The notes under the pieces are model-generated. The model had not been told where the DNA came from. It saw only the letters and a program-made list of their open reading frames with translations, and made no database searches. 64,000 nt of DNA. It comes from JARFQW01 sp963842955. Lineage in GTDB: Bacteria; Pseudomonadota; Gammaproteobacteria; Steroidobacterales; XN24. Shown in pieces: positions 24,113 to 31,721 of this stretch; position 1 is the stretch's first letter, and the number at the start of each line of letters is the position of its first letter. Location of the stretch: positions 186,001 to 250,000 of the forward strand of contig CAWJIJ010000002.1 of assembly GCA_963842955.1 (NCBI GenBank), given 5' to 3'. A program made the position numbers and the translations under genes.

Positions 24113-25330
24113 ATGGACGTAAGGTTCGCAAATCCTGACGGTGAAGCGCTTGTCGGACATATCGAGGAGCCTGCCAGCGGCGGGCCTCGGGCCTGGGCCA
24201 TCTTCGCCCACTGTTTTACCTGCACCAGCAATATCCGCGCGGCGCGGCGGATCACCCGCGCGCTCGCTGACGCCGGCTATGGCGTTCTGCGTTTCGACTT
24301 CACGGGGCTGGGTGACAGCGGCGGAGACTTTGCCGACACCAGCTTCAGCGGCAACGTCAGCGATTTGTGCGCGGCCGCAGATTACCTGGCCGAACATTAC
24401 GCGGCCCCAACACTGCTCGTCGGTCATTCCCTGGGCGGCGCCGCGGTACTCGATGCCGCAGCCCGGCTTTCCTCGGTTCGCGCTGTAGCCACTATTGGTG
24501 CACCGTCCCGTGCCGACCATGTCCTGCACCTGCTGAAGGGCTCGGAAGCGGAAATCGAGGCGACCGGTGAAGCGGAAGTGAACATCGGGGGTCGGCCGTT
24601 CCGCCTGAAGCGCGGTTTTGTCGATGATCTGCGCAGCCATGCCTTGCCAGGCTCGCTCGCGAATCTGCGCAAGGCCCTGCTGTTTCTGCATGCGCCGCTG
24701 GACGCCATCGTGTCCATCGACAACGCTGCCGAGCTGTATGCAGCCGCGAAACATCCGAAAAGCTTCGTGTCGCTGGACGATGCGGACCACCTGTTGTCCC
24801 GACCGGAAGACGCAGCCTACGCGGCGGCGGTCATCGGAGCCTGGGCCTCGCGGTATGTCCCGGCCGGGATCACGGATGACGACCTGCCCGAAGGCCGCGT
24901 GGTTGCCCGAACCCGGCCGGGCGGATACAGAACCGAACTGCTGGCGGGCGGCCACCCGCTGATTGCCGACGAACCGGCCTCCGTCGGCGGGACCAACAAC
25001 GGGCCTACACCCTACGACCTGCTCGGCGCGGCGCTGGCCGCCTGCACAACGATGACGCTGCGGATGTATCTGGGTCGAAAGAAGGTGGAAGCCGGCGACG
25101 TGATTGTCACCGTGGAGCACGAAAAAGTGCATGCAGCGGATTGCGCGGAGTGCGACACCCAGACCGGCAAGGTGGACGTATTCCGCCGCAAGGTTGCGGT
25201 CCGCGATCTGGATCCCTCGTTAGAGGACCGGGTTCTGGAGATCGCCGACAAGTGCCCGGTTCACCGCACGCTGCATTCCGAAGTGCGGGTCGAGACCCAA
25301 CTGCTGGAACCAAAACACGGTCCGGCCTAG
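24113..25330 (+). CDS. bifunctional alpha/beta hydrolase-OsmC protein
   Basis: 405 residues from ATG 24113 with GGAGGG upstream; the frame is open to 23948 but that part is not conserved-looking. Residues ~1-255 form an alpha/beta hydrolase with nucleophile GHSLGG, Asp in HAPLDAIVS and His in DDADHLLS. Residues ~265-405 form an OsmC domain with redox Cys in LAACTTMTLRMY and DKCPVHRTLH. OsmC proteins reduce organic peroxides; the fused hydrolase's substrate is unknown. It is inserted between mnmE and yidC on the opposite strand, and its stop overlaps that of yidC by 4 bp. Confidence 0.9.
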   Translation: MDVRFANPDGEALVGHIEEPASGGPRAWAIFAHCFTCTSNIRAARRITRALADAGYGVLRFDFTGLGDSGGDFADTSFSGNVSDLCAAADYLAEHYAAPTLLVGHSLGGAAVLDAAARLSSVRAVATIGAPSRADHVLHLLKGSEAEIEATGEAEVNIGGRPFRLKRGFVDDLRSHALPGSLANLRKALLFLHAPLDAIVSIDNAAELYAAAKHPKSFVSLDDADHLLSRPEDAAYAAAVIGAWASRYVPAGITDDDLPEGRVVARTRPGGYRTELLAGGHPLIADEPASVGGTNNGPTPYDLLGAALAACTTMTLRMYLGRKKVEAGDVIVTVEHEKVHAADCAECDTQTGKVDVFRRKVAVRDLDPSLEDRVLEIADKCPVHRTLHSEVRVETQLLEPKHGPA

Positions 25331-26991
25331 CCGTCCCGCTCCACGACCCGGTTGATATGCCACTGCTGGGCGATGGACAACAGGTTGTTCACAAACCAGT
25401 AGAGCACCAGACCGGCCGGAAAGAAGGCGAAGAAAACCGTGAACACGACCGGCAGCACCATCATGATCTTGGCCTGGATCGGGTCGGGTGGCGCGGGGTT
25501 GAGCTTCTGCTGCACGAACATGGTGACGCCCATCAGGAGCGGCAGAATGAAGTACGGATCCCGCGCCGAGAGATCGTCGATCCACAATGCCCAGGGCGCC
25601 TGGCGCATTTCCACGCTTTCCAGCAGCACCCAGTAGAGCGCCAGGAACACGGGCATCTGCACGAGGATCGGCAGACAGCCGGAGGCCGGATTGACCTTCT
25701 CCTTCCGGTAGAGCTCCATCATCGCCTGGGACAGTTTCTGGCGATCCTCACCGTAGCGTTCCTGCAGGGCTTTCAGGCGAGGCTGCAGCTTGCGCATCTT
25801 GGCCATGGACCGGCCGCTGGTTTCCTGCAGCTTGTAGAACGCCAGCTTGATCAGGATGGTCAGCAGAATGATGGCCCAGCCCCAGTTGCCCACGAAGCCA
25901 TGGATCTTGGACAACACCCAGAACAGGGGTTGGGAAATGATGGTCAGCCAGCCGTAGTCGACGGTCAGGCGCAGCCCCGGCGCAGTTTCCTTGAGCTGGT
26001 CCTGTAGCTTGGGACCCACGAACAAGGTGTCTTCGAACGTGCCGGTGGCGCCGGCCGCCACGTCAACGGGATCGCCAATGGCGGACAGGCTGAAGACATT
26101 GTTACGCACGGTGCCGCTGTAGGTAGCCCGGGTGCTGCCGGGAATGGCCGCTGCCAGGAAATGATGCTGGATGGCGGCCACCCATCCCTCAGCGTACGTG
26201 GCCTGAAGGGGCTCCTCCGCCAGGTCCTTGACCTTGAGCTTGTCGTAGCTCTTGCCGTCATAGATGACCGGGCCGACGAAGGAGTACGTATCCACATCGG
26301 TCATCGAGCGTTCTTTCGGCGTGTTCCGCTTGCGGATCTGCACGTAGCTCGCGCCTCGCCACGCGTCGGCGCTGCGGTTGGCTACGTCATAGCGGAGATC
26401 CACGGCATAGCTGCCGCGGCGGAACGTATAAGTTTTGCGGACCTCCAGCCCCTCGGGACCGGTCCAGGTCAGGGGAACTTCAAGGACGTCGCTGCCGTCA
26501 GCCAGGTCGAAACGCTCGGCGGAAGCAACGAATCGGGTGTCGGCGGTGACTTTCGGCTGACCCGGGCCGGCCTGCAGACCGGTGCGAAAGACGAACTCCC
26601 TGGATGCCGATGGATCCAGGAGCTGGACTTTGACGTCAGGCTGGTCCTTTCGAACCGGGTAATCCGGGAGAAGCACCTTGACCAGGTCGCCGCCGTCCAC
26701 GGCGATCTCGGCGTCAAGCACGTCGGTCCGGACCGTGATCGTCTCGCCCGTTGCCGTGGCGTCCATCGCCAGAGCCGCAGCCGACGGCAGATCGTCCGTG
26801 CCAGGGAGCGCAGGGGCATCAAGATCGGTCTCGCCGGCGGGCTCTGGGAGACCCGGTGCTGACTCGGTGACCGGCTGGCCCGGCGTGGCCCCCGGTGCGG
26901 TAGCTGGCCGTCGGTCGTCCTGCCAAGCCTGCCAGTTAACCCAGATTGCGAGCGCAAGAGCGACCCACAGGAAGATGCGCTGATTGTCCAT
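25327..26991 (-). CDS. yidC: membrane protein insertase YidC
   Basis: 554 residues from the ATG at 26991 (MDNQRIFLWVALALAIWVNWQAWQDD); the frame reads further upstream into yidD but this is the family start. A periplasmic beta-sandwich domain (residues ~60-330) follows the first helix, then the five-helix core with GWAIILLTILIKLAFY, MAKMRKLQPRLKALQERYGED, GCLPILVQMPVFLALYWVL and FPAGLVLYWFVNNLLS. It inserts inner-membrane proteins alone or with SecYEG. Confidence 0.97.
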   Translation of the reverse strand: MDNQRIFLWVALALAIWVNWQAWQDDRRPATAPGATPGQPVTESAPGLPEPAGETDLDAPALPGTDDLPSAAALAMDATATGETITVRTDVLDAEIAVDGGDLVKVLLPDYPVRKDQPDVKVQLLDPSASREFVFRTGLQAGPGQPKVTADTRFVASAERFDLADGSDVLEVPLTWTGPEGLEVRKTYTFRRGSYAVDLRYDVANRSADAWRGASYVQIRKRNTPKERSMTDVDTYSFVGPVIYDGKSYDKLKVKDLAEEPLQATYAEGWVAAIQHHFLAAAIPGSTRATYSGTVRNNVFSLSAIGDPVDVAAGATGTFEDTLFVGPKLQDQLKETAPGLRLTVDYGWLTIISQPLFWVLSKIHGFVGNWGWAIILLTILIKLAFYKLQETSGRSMAKMRKLQPRLKALQERYGEDRQKLSQAMMELYRKEKVNPASGCLPILVQMPVFLALYWVLLESVEMRQAPWALWIDDLSARDPYFILPLLMGVTMFVQQKLNPAPPDPIQAKIMMVLPVVFTVFFAFFPAGLVLYWFVNNLLSIAQQWHINRVVERDG

Positions 26992-27233
26992 CACTTCAAT
27001 TGTCGTCCGTTGGCTTCCGGCACACCGGGCACGGGGTCGAAGCCCCCTTCGGCCCAAGGGTGACAGCGGAGAATGCGTTTGAGGCCCATCCAAGCCCCCG
27101 CGGCGAGGCCGTGGTGGCGAATAGCCTGTCGGGTGTATTCGGAGCAGGTGGGATGATACCGGCAATGACGTCCCATGAGGGGACTTATCAGCACCTGGTA
27201 TGTTCGGATCAGGAAGTCGGCGGCTTTACGCAT
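26991..27233 (-). CDS. yidD: membrane protein insertion efficiency factor YidD
   Basis: 80 residues: MRKAADFLIRTYQVLISPLMGRHCRYHPTCSEYTRQAI, then GLKRILRCHPWAEGGFDPVP. The CRYHPTCSEY and RCHPW motifs define the family. It is co-transcribed between rnpA and yidC and its stop shares a base with the yidC start. Confidence 0.95.
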   Translation of the reverse strand: MRKAADFLIRTYQVLISPLMGRHCRYHPTCSEYTRQAIRHHGLAAGAWMGLKRILRCHPWAEGGFDPVPGVPEANGRQLK

Positions 27234-27589
27234 CGTCGGGCTAGCCTGTTCCAGTGTTCGTTGATCGAGCGGGTGATCTCCCCGTTGCTTCGCCCGGCAA
27301 TGCCAGGGCGGGCGATGACCACCACGTCCACTGCCGGCAGCCGGTGTGCCTGGGTCCGGAATGCCTGGCGCACGAGGCGCTTGATCCGATTCCGTTGGGT
27401 GGCGAGCCGGGCGTTTTTTTTCGACACGGCAAGGCCGAGCCGGGGGCCGGGTTGGCCGGAAGCAGCGGCGATCACCGTGAACAGTGCGTCCCGTCCAGAC
27501 CGGCCGTTGCGGAACACGTGACGGAATTCCGGCGGGTTTCTCAGGCGTTGTTCAGGCCTGAACCGGGCACGGGGGTATCGGGAAGGGAT
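27209..27589 (-). CDS. rnpA: ribonuclease P protein component; start codon unclear
   Basis: The RnpA core is clear: RLRNPPEFRHVFRNGRSGRDALFTVIA, LGLAVSKKNARLATQRNRIKRLVRQAFR and VDVVVIARPG. The start is not. In this frame no ATG, GTG or TTG lies between the rpmH stop and the core. The frame stays open through rpmH up to 27853, which cannot all be RnpA. ATC at 27589 or CTG at 27625 are the nearest non-standard candidates, or an indel hides a GTG. The 5' coordinate here is a best guess. The protein joins the RNase P RNA to mature tRNA 5' ends. Confidence 0.85.
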   Translation of the reverse strand: MPSRYPRARFRPEQRLRNPPEFRHVFRNGRSGRDALFTVIAAASGQPGPRLGLAVSKKNARLATQRNRIKRLVRQAFRTQAHRLPAVDVVVIARPGIAGRSNGEITRSINEHWNRLARRCVKPPTS

Positions 27590-27621
27590 ACTCGACCCGT
27601 CTTCCCGCCTTGGGGCGACGA

Positions 27622-27756
27622 TCAGGCGCTGAGGCGAGAGCGGCCCTTCGCGCGGCGGCGGGCGATGACCTGCCGGCCGCTCTTCGTGGCCATGCGGGCG
27701 CGGAAACCGTGGGTGCGCTTGCGACGGAGGTTGCTGGGCTGATAAGTCCGCTTCAT
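27622..27756 (-). CDS. rpmH: 50S ribosomal protein L34
   Basis: 44 residues, MKRTYQPSNLRRKRTHGFRA, then RMATKSGRQVIARRRAKGRSRLSA, an almost exact match to the bacterial L34 consensus. It heads the minus-strand rpmH-rnpA-yidD-yidC operon, divergent from dnaA. Confidence 0.97.
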   Translation of the reverse strand: MKRTYQPSNLRRKRTHGFRARMATKSGRQVIARRRAKGRSRLSA

Positions 27757-27886
27757 GGTTCCGTTTCCGTTTCGTGCGTGAGGTTTCTGCGGGCCTTGGG
27801 CGGACCCGGCAAAAAAGGGGCCGAATCGTAAGCTGGCGCCCCGGCGCTGTCAACCGGTTCCGGGTATTCCACCGCCCAATGCTGCC

Positions 27887-27895
27887 TGTGGATAA
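27887..27895 (-). promoter_or_regulatory. DnaA box upstream of dnaA
   Basis: TGTGGATAA, the reverse complement of TTATCCACA, a perfect DnaA box 64 bp before the dnaA start in the rpmH-dnaA gap. It fits autoregulation of dnaA or part of a split origin. Confidence 0.7.
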
Positions 27896-27958
27896 CCCAT
27901 GGCTGCCAGTATAGACTCATCGGTTCGATCCGAGAACCTCGGGTGACAGGAAATTCCC

Positions 27959-29314
27959 GTGTCTGACAGCCTTTGGGACCAGTGTCTTCGGCGACTCGAA
28001 AGTGAGCTGCCGGAACAAGCTTTCAATACCTGGATCCGACCGCTGCAGGCTGTCGAGGAACCGGAGGGAGTGCGTTTGCTCGCTCCAAACCGGTTCGTCG
28101 TGGACTGGGTGCGGGAGCACTTCCTCGAGAATATTCGTCAGACGGTCAGCCGCTGCGACGACGGAAGCCCACGCCAGGTGATTCTCGAAGTGGGTACACG
28201 GGCGGTACCCACGCTCCCGGAAAACCGCCCCGCCGGGCCACCAGTCGGCAGGGCCACAGCGCCCCCGCAGCGGCGGAGCCGATTCCTGGCGGGAGGTCGT
28301 CTCAACCCGGATTTCAGCTTCGAAAATTTCGTCGAAGGAAAAAGTAACCAGATTGCCCGGGCGGCAGCCTTCCACGTAGCGCGAAGCCCCGGCAACTCGA
28401 ATTCCAATCCGTTCTTCATCTACGGCGGTGTCGGCCTCGGCAAGACTCACCTGATGTGTGCCATCGGCAACCAGATTCTCGCCAACAGCTCCGAGGCGCG
28501 AGTGGCGTATGTGCACTCGGAACGATTTGTCGGAGACATGGTCCGGGCACTGCAGCACAACACGATCAGTGAATTCAAAAGCGCTTACCGAGAATTAAAC
28601 GCGCTGTTAATTGACGACATACAATTCTTCGCCGGCAAGGATCGTTCCCAGGAAGAATTCTTTCATACATTCAATGCTTTATTCGAGAATAACCAGCAGA
28701 TAGTCCTGACCTGCGACCGCTATCCGAAGGAGGTAGACGGGCTGGAGGACCGGCTGAAGTCCCGTTTCGGCTGGGGTCTGACCGTGGCCATTGAACCGCC
28801 GGAGCTGGAAACCAGCGTGGCTATTCTGATGAAGAAGGCCCATGCGGAGGGAACTGATCTGCCCGAAGAGGTGGCATTTTTCATTGCCCAGCGTATTCGT
28901 TCGAACGTCCGGGAGCTCGAAGGGGCGCTGCGCCGCGTCATCGCAAACTCGCGTTTCCTGGGCCGGCCGATCAATATCGATTTCACGAAGGAAGCTCTCC
29001 GTGACCTGCTTAGCCTCCAGGAACGGTTGGTCACCATCGACAACATCCAGAAAACCGTGGCGCAGTATTTCAAGATCCGGGTGGCGGACCTGCACTCGAA
29101 AAGCCGTAGCCGGGCGGTTACCCGGCCACGCCAGATCGCGATGGCCCTGGCCAAGGAATTGACCAATCACAGTCTCCCGGAAATCGGCGATGCTTTCGGC
29201 GGGCGGGATCACACGACGGTGATGCATGCCTGCAAACGAGTGAAGGGGCTTCGAGAAGACGAAGTCCGTGTTCGTGAGGACTATGAAAACCTGTTAAGAA
29301 CCCTGACCGCATGA
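27959..29314 (+). CDS. dnaA: chromosomal replication initiator DnaA
   Basis: 451 residues from GTG 27959 (MSDSLWDQCLRRLESELPEQAFNTWIRPLQ). Domain I covers residues ~1-85. The AAA+ domain follows with FENFVEGKSNQIARAAA, Walker A GGVGLGKTHL, Walker B LLIDDIQFFAG and sensor residues. Domain IV ends with the DnaA signature helix-turn-helix SLPEIGDAFGGRDHTTVMHACK. It opens oriC and loads DnaB. First gene of dnaA-dnaN-recF-gyrB. Confidence 0.98.
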   Translation: MSDSLWDQCLRRLESELPEQAFNTWIRPLQAVEEPEGVRLLAPNRFVVDWVREHFLENIRQTVSRCDDGSPRQVILEVGTRAVPTLPENRPAGPPVGRATAPPQRRSRFLAGGRLNPDFSFENFVEGKSNQIARAAAFHVARSPGNSNSNPFFIYGGVGLGKTHLMCAIGNQILANSSEARVAYVHSERFVGDMVRALQHNTISEFKSAYRELNALLIDDIQFFAGKDRSQEEFFHTFNALFENNQQIVLTCDRYPKEVDGLEDRLKSRFGWGLTVAIEPPELETSVAILMKKAHAEGTDLPEEVAFFIAQRIRSNVRELEGALRRVIANSRFLGRPINIDFTKEALRDLLSLQERLVTIDNIQKTVAQYFKIRVADLHSKSRSRAVTRPRQIAMALAKELTNHSLPEIGDAFGGRDHTTVMHACKRVKGLREDEVRVREDYENLLRTLTA

Positions 29315-29523
29315 TGGTGAAAACCTGTGGACAAAATCGACGCTTCGGTTTATCCACAATTCGTACACAGGCTGTCAGACAACTGGCGAACCGGGTAGAC
29401 CACAGAAAATATCTCTCTAAGTGATTGATTAATAAAGACTTTTAGAAGTTATCCACAATTTTTCGTGTCCCTAATAACTGTAATAATCTCTATATATTCA
29501 ATGATAATTAACAGGAAGACCGG
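29315..29523 (+). other. candidate chromosomal origin (oriC) between dnaA and dnaN
   Basis: This 209-bp gap is strikingly A+T rich against its neighbours. It holds two perfect DnaA boxes TTATCCACA (29350-29358 and 29449-29457) and a one-mismatch reverse box TGTGGACAA (29326-29334). They are followed by AT-rich stretches (gattgattaataaag; ccctaataactgtaataatc; tatatattcaatgataattaa) suited to unwinding. The dnaA-dnaN location is used in several bacteria. No replication data are available here. Confidence 0.7.
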
Positions 29524-30621
29524 ATGAAGCTCGTTGCTCAGAGAGAGGCCTTGTTGGACCCACTCCAGGCCGTGGTCGGAGTGGTGGAACGGCGTCAGAC
29601 CATGCCGATCCTGGCAAATATTCTGGTCTCCGCCAGAGGAGATCGGGTGTCGTTCACCGCGACGGATCTCGAGGTAGAGCTTGTCGCCTCGGTCACCATG
29701 AGCGTCGAGCAGGAAGGCGAGATCACCGTACCAGGACGCAAGCTGCTCGATATCGTGAAGGCGCTCCCCGAGGCGGTGGATGTGGTCTTCCAGCTATCCG
29801 GCGACAAGGTCACGGTCCGGGCGGGCCGGAGCCGGTTCACGCTGTCGACGCTCCCGGCCACGGAGTTTCCGGTGGTCGAGGATGTGAATGCCCAGCAGAC
29901 GGTGACCCTGCCCCAGGGGGCGCTCAAACGTCTCCTGGAGAAAACCCACTTCGCCATGGCGCAGCAGGATGTACGGTATTACCTGAATGGGCTGCTGCTG
30001 GAAATTGCCGGGCCTTCAGTACGAGCGGTTGCAACGGATGGTCACCGGCTGGCGCTTTGCCAGGCGGCTGTTGACGGTGCCGACGCCTCTCCGCAACAGG
30101 TCATCCTGCCCCGCAAGGGGGTCCTGGAACTGCAGCGACTGATCAGTGAAACCGGAGAAGTGATGCTTGCCATCGGCTCGAATCACCTTCGTGCGGAACT
30201 GGGGGATATCCGCTTTACCTCCAAGCTGATTGACGGGCGATTCCCGGATTACGAGCGGGTTATCCCTGCAGAGGCCGCAGAACCGGTGGTGGCGGACCGG
30301 GAAGATTTGCGGCGGTCCCTCTACCGCACGGCCATCCTGTCCAACGAAAAATACCGGGGTATCAGGCTCGAACTGAAATCCGGAGGTCTCACCATGCAGG
30401 CCCACAATCCGGAACAGGAGGAAGCCGAGGAGGAGATCGAGGTTGCGTATGCCGGGGACGAGATCGAAATCGGTTTCAACGTGAATTATCTGATGGACGC
30501 GCTCAGTGCCCTGGAGAGCGAGCAAATCCACCTGATGATCCGCGATCCGAACAGCAGCTGCCTGATCAAGGATCCAGAAACAGAGGAATGCAAGTACGTC
30601 GTCATGCCCATGCGGCTGTAG
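29524..30621 (+). CDS. dnaN: DNA polymerase III beta subunit (sliding clamp)
   Basis: 365 residues, MKLVAQREALLDPLQAVVGVVERRQTMPILANI. Three repeated clamp domains follow, with VRAVATDGHRLALC in domain 2 and the C-terminal YVVMPMRL. It forms the ring that tethers polymerase III and repair enzymes to DNA. A ribosome-binding site AGGAAG precedes the ATG. recF starts 3 bp after its stop. Confidence 0.98.
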   Translation: MKLVAQREALLDPLQAVVGVVERRQTMPILANILVSARGDRVSFTATDLEVELVASVTMSVEQEGEITVPGRKLLDIVKALPEAVDVVFQLSGDKVTVRAGRSRFTLSTLPATEFPVVEDVNAQQTVTLPQGALKRLLEKTHFAMAQQDVRYYLNGLLLEIAGPSVRAVATDGHRLALCQAAVDGADASPQQVILPRKGVLELQRLISETGEVMLAIGSNHLRAELGDIRFTSKLIDGRFPDYERVIPAEAAEPVVADREDLRRSLYRTAILSNEKYRGIRLELKSGGLTMQAHNPEQEEAEEEIEVAYAGDEIEIGFNVNYLMDALSALESEQIHLMIRDPNSSCLIKDPETEECKYVVMPMRL

Positions 30622-30624
30622 GGT

Positions 30625-31693
30625 GTGGCGGTTCGGAATCTTCGAATCGAGGACTTCCGGTGCCTGGAGACGGTTGAAATCGAGCCGGATGCCGGACTGA
30701 ACTGTCTTTACGGGGAGAATGCCTCGGGCAAGACCAGCTTGCTCGAGGCATTGTTCGTTCTGGGGCGGGGAAGGTCATTTCGCGCCAGCCGAAAAGATGT
30801 GCTGGTTCGTGACGGAAGGAGTGTTGCGCGAGTGGTTGTTCGGGGCGAGGGCCGGGCCGGCGGGTTTCGCGCTGGCCTGGAGATCGGCTCGGGTCGCGTG
30901 GAGTTGCGGCTAAACGGCGAACCGGCCTCGGGCGTGGCCGGAGTAGCCGGGAGAATGCCGGTGGAAGTGGTCGATCCTGAGGTGCAGCGCCTGGTTGCGG
31001 ACGGGCCTTCAGAACGGCGGCGGTACGTGGATTGGTCAGTGTTCCACGTGGAACATGGCTTTCTCAATGACTGGCGGCGATATCAGAGGGCGCTGCGCCA
31101 CCGGACGGCGCTCCTGCGGCAAGGCGTCCGGGGACGGGAACTGGATCCCTGGGAACAGGAAATGGAGCTCCGGGCCACGGCGATCGATGCTGCGCGGCAA
31201 CGGACCATCGAGGGAATAGCGCCCTTTGTGGCCAATCTGGGCGACGCATTGCTTGATGCGGAGATTCGACTCGGCATACCGGCTCGGACACGATGAAACT
31301 CGCGGCCTGGCCAGCCTGCTGGCCAACGGCCGTGACCGGGACGGGAAAATGGGTCAGACGCTTGCAGGCCCGCATCGGGCGGATATCCAGGTGGATGTTT
31401 TCGATCGCCGCGCACGGGGCCGTGTGTCCAGGGGACAGCAAAAGCTGGTCGCCGCGGCGATGATACTCGGACAACATCGCTACCAGGCAGACGAGACCGG
31501 AGAAACAGGAGTTCTTCTCGTGGATGATGTCAGCGCGGAGCTGGATCGGGAACGGGTCAGGCGACTGCTCGAGGCATTGTCGGCAATGCCGGGGCAGGTC
31601 CTGGTGACGGCATTGGATCGCTCGGATTTCGGCGCCCTGAACCCCAATCGAATGTTCCACGTGGAACAGGGAAGAGTGACAGCGGTGGTATAA
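30625..31693 (+). CDS. recF: DNA repair protein RecF, with a +1 frameshift
   Basis: From GTG 30625 the protein starts AVRNLRIEDFRCLETVEIEPDAGLNCLYGENASGKTSLLEAL with Walker A GENASGKTS, and stays in frame to about 31272. Omitting the G at 31273 continues the second half: AYRLGHDETRGLASLL, TLAGPHRADIQV, the ABC signature RGRVSRGQQKLVAAAMIL and Walker B VLLVDDVSAELD, ending at 31693 (about 355 residues). RecF loads RecA at gaps with RecO and RecR. The break is probably a sequence error. Confidence 0.88.
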
Positions 31694-31721
31694 TGTTTCG
31701 CTTTGGCCTTGGGCGTACCGA

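Noticed and set aside
23969..25132. A 387-codon antisense frame over the hydrolase-OsmC gene
   Set aside because: Shadow of a real gene; the sense strand has complete catalytic motifs and the antisense product has none.
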